Shown here piece by piece: positions 4,797 to 6,315 of a stretch of DNA of 6,315 nucleotides. Source of the DNA: an uncultured Pseudorhodobacter sp. (GTDB lineage Bacteria > Pseudomonadota > Alphaproteobacteria > Rhodobacterales > Rhodobacteraceae); contig CAMFLG010000197.1 in NCBI GenBank assembly GCA_945957495.1, forward strand, positions 1 through 6,315. Reading direction: 5' to 3'. Position 1 is the first letter of the stretch, and each line of letters opens with the position of its first letter. Position numbers and translations under genes: made by a program. The notes under the pieces are model-generated. The model did not search any database. It saw only the letters and a program-made list of their open reading frames with translations, and was not told the origin of the DNA.

Positions 4797-6275
4797 ATGA
4801 ATGACGAACCCGTAGCCGTGCTGATGCCAGCGCCCTCTGCCCCGCAGACCTTTACCGATGCCGCCGCTGCGGTGGCCCGGCTGGAAGAGCTTTACAACGA
4901 AGCCACCAGCTTTTTGCTGACCCATTTCAGCGCCGCCGTGTTGGGTACAAGGCCACATGGCCGCGTGCGGGCGTTTTACCCCGAGATCCGGCTGATCGTG
5001 GCCAGCCATGAAAAGGCCGACAGCCGCCTTGCCTTTGGCCATGTGGCGGAACCGGGCGAATATTCGACGACGATCACGCGCCCCGATCTGTTTCGCAACT
5101 ATCTGGTGCAGCAACTGTCCCTGCTGATGCAGAACCACCACGTTCCAGTGCAGATCGGGGTGTCTGACACGCCAATTCCGCTGCATTTCGCCGTTGCGGG
5201 GAATCCGGCGGTGTCGGTGCCGCAAGAGGGCGTTCTGGTGTTTTCATTGCGCGATGTTTTTGATGTGCCCGATCTGGCCACCACCAATGATGACATCGTC
5301 AATGGCACCCGCACCCACAATCCCGACGGGTCTGGCCCTTTGGCCCCCTTTACGGCGCAGCGGGTGGATTATTCGCTGGCGCGGCTGTCGCATTACACCG
5401 CCACCGATGCGCTTCATTTCCAGAACCATGTGCTGTTCACCAACTATCAGTTCTATGTTGATGAGTTCGAGGCCTATGCCCGCAAGGCGCTTGCCGACCC
5501 CGATCTTGGCTACACCAGCTTTGTCGCCACCGGCAATTATGAGATCACCACCCCCGACGGCTTGCTTCCGGCCTCCAGCAAGACGCCACAGATGCCCACC
5601 TACCATCTGAAGCGCGCCGACGGGAACGGCATCACCTTGGTCAACATCGGGGTTGGCCCGTCGAATGCCAAAACCGCCACCGACCATATCGCTGTGTTGC
5701 GCCCGCATGCCTGGCTGATGGTCGGGCACTGCGCGGGGCTGCGCAACAGCCAGTCCCTGGGTGATTTCTGCCTCGCCCATGCCTATCTGCGCGAGGATCA
5801 CGTTCTGGACGACGATTTGCCGGTCTGGGTGCCGATCCCGGCGCTGGCCGAGATTCAGATCGCGCTGCAAGAGGCGGTGGCCGAGGTGACGCAGCTGCAA
5901 GGTTACGAGCTGAAGCGCATCATGCGGACGGGCACCGTCGCCACCATCGACAATCGCAACTGGGAGCTGCGCGACAAATCTGGCCCGGTGCGGCGGCTCA
6001 GCCAGTCGCGCGCCATCGCACTGGATATGGAAAGCGCCACGATTGCCGCCAACGGCTTTCGGTTCCGGGTGCCCTACGGCACGCTTTTGTGTGTTTCCGA
6101 CAAGCCGCTGCATGGCGAGCTGAAATTGCCCGGCATGGCGTCAGAGTTCTACAAGACTCAGGTCTCCCGCCACTTGCTGATTGGGATCCGGGCGATGGAA
6201 CATTTGCGCGCAATGCCTATAGAACGGATTCACAGCCGGAAATTGCGCAGTTTTGAAGAGACTGCGTTCCTGTGA
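4797..6275 (+). CDS. amn: AMP nucleosidase
   Basis: A 492-residue protein, close in length to E. coli Amn (484). It hydrolyses AMP to adenine and ribose 5-phosphate in the cytoplasm, helping to control the adenylate pool and purine salvage. The N-terminal AMP nucleosidase regulatory domain spans about residues 20-190. The C-terminal nucleoside-phosphorylase-like domain spans about 275-470. Visible in it are VNIGVGPSNAKTATDHIAVL (282-301), HAWLMVGHCAGLRNSQSLGD (304-323), LDMESATIAANG (409-420) with the nucleoside-binding Met-Glu, and CVSDKPLHGELKLPG (432-446), whose Asp435 fits the catalytic Asp of the family. The sequence is full length, without frame disruption. The ATG at 4797 is preceded by GAGAAG at 4783-4788. 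It is divergent from the SDR gene with a 123-bp gap, and seems to be a stand-alone housekeeping gene. Identification is very secure from the motif series. Confidence 0.96.
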   Translation: MNDEPVAVLMPAPSAPQTFTDAAAAVARLEELYNEATSFLLTHFSAAVLGTRPHGRVRAFYPEIRLIVASHEKADSRLAFGHVAEPGEYSTTITRPDLFRNYLVQQLSLLMQNHHVPVQIGVSDTPIPLHFAVAGNPAVSVPQEGVLVFSLRDVFDVPDLATTNDDIVNGTRTHNPDGSGPLAPFTAQRVDYSLARLSHYTATDALHFQNHVLFTNYQFYVDEFEAYARKALADPDLGYTSFVATGNYEITTPDGLLPASSKTPQMPTYHLKRADGNGITLVNIGVGPSNAKTATDHIAVLRPHAWLMVGHCAGLRNSQSLGDFCLAHAYLREDHVLDDDLPVWVPIPALAEIQIALQEAVAEVTQLQGYELKRIMRTGTVATIDNRNWELRDKSGPVRRLSQSRAIALDMESATIAANGFRFRVPYGTLLCVSDKPLHGELKLPGMASEFYKTQVSRHLLIGIRAMEHLRAMPIERIHSRKLRSFEETAFL

Positions 6276-6280
6276 CCCAG

Positions 6281-6308
6281 CGAAAATCCCTTATTTTCGG
6301 CATAAGGG
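6281..6308. terminator. Overlapping hairpins after amn, possible terminator
   Basis: Two mutually exclusive stems lie 5 bp past the amn stop: CGAAAAT/ATTTTCG (6281-6287, 6293-6299; 5-base loop) and CCCTTAT/ATAAGGG (6288-6294, 6302-6308; 7-base loop). Read on the minus strand, the second stem is followed directly by ATTTTCG, so it looks somewhat like an intrinsic terminator for a gene entering from the right. On the plus strand there is no clean U-run after it within the window. Confidence 0.35.
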
Positions 6309-6315
6309 GCTTGCC

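Noticed and set aside
5244..6113. A 289-codon open frame antisense to amn
   Set aside because: Low-complexity Gly/Arg/Val-rich translation without recognisable motifs, opposite a certain AMP nucleosidase gene.
1..6315. Mobile elements, CRISPR arrays, tRNA or rRNA genes
   Set aside because: No transposase-like frame, no regularly spaced repeats and no cloverleaf-like sequence was seen; genes are intact and base composition is even apart from promoter gaps.

Overview
The window is GC-rich, tightly packed chromosomal DNA. Its proteins look like those of an alphaproteobacterium, most likely of the Rhodobacteraceae; this placement rests on protein style and remembered homologues, not on a search. 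No mobile element, RNA gene, CRISPR array or broken gene is visible.

Layout. (1) Bases 1-232, minus strand: N-terminal 77 residues of a TerC-family membrane protein, running off the left edge. (2) 233-461: divergent intergenic region with two strong inverted repeats on the TerC side and a promoter/operator-like block touching the next start codon. (3) 462-1073, plus strand: a TetR/AcrR regulator with a BetI-like look, apparently leaderless. It overlaps the next gene tail-to-tail by 12 bp. (4) 3758-1062, minus strand: a compact unit read in the order TetR/AcrR regulator, luciferase-like flavin monooxygenase (LLM), 4-oxalocrotonate-tautomerase-like protein, alpha/beta hydrolase. Gaps among the three enzymes are 10 and 3 bp. 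The 50-bp gap after the regulator holds a good sigma70-type promoter with an imperfect palindrome over its spacer and -10. (5) 4673-3834, minus strand: an atypical NAD(P)-binding SDR protein of the YeeZ type. (6) 4797-6275, plus strand: AMP nucleosidase (amn), followed by two overlapping hairpins at the right edge.

How the genes may work together. The monooxygenase, tautomerase and hydrolase look like consecutive steps of a small catabolic or detoxification route: oxygenation (possibly Baeyer-Villiger or ring-opening), isomerisation, then hydrolysis of an ester, lactone or C-C bond. The TetR regulator just upstream would repress them through the palindrome. The substrate cannot be read from the sequence, and no flavin reductase or transporter lies in the window. 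This cassette is the best candidate for an undescribed system here. The second TetR gene, converging on it from the other side, may or may not belong to it. TerC, the SDR protein and AMP nucleosidase look like ordinary neighbours.
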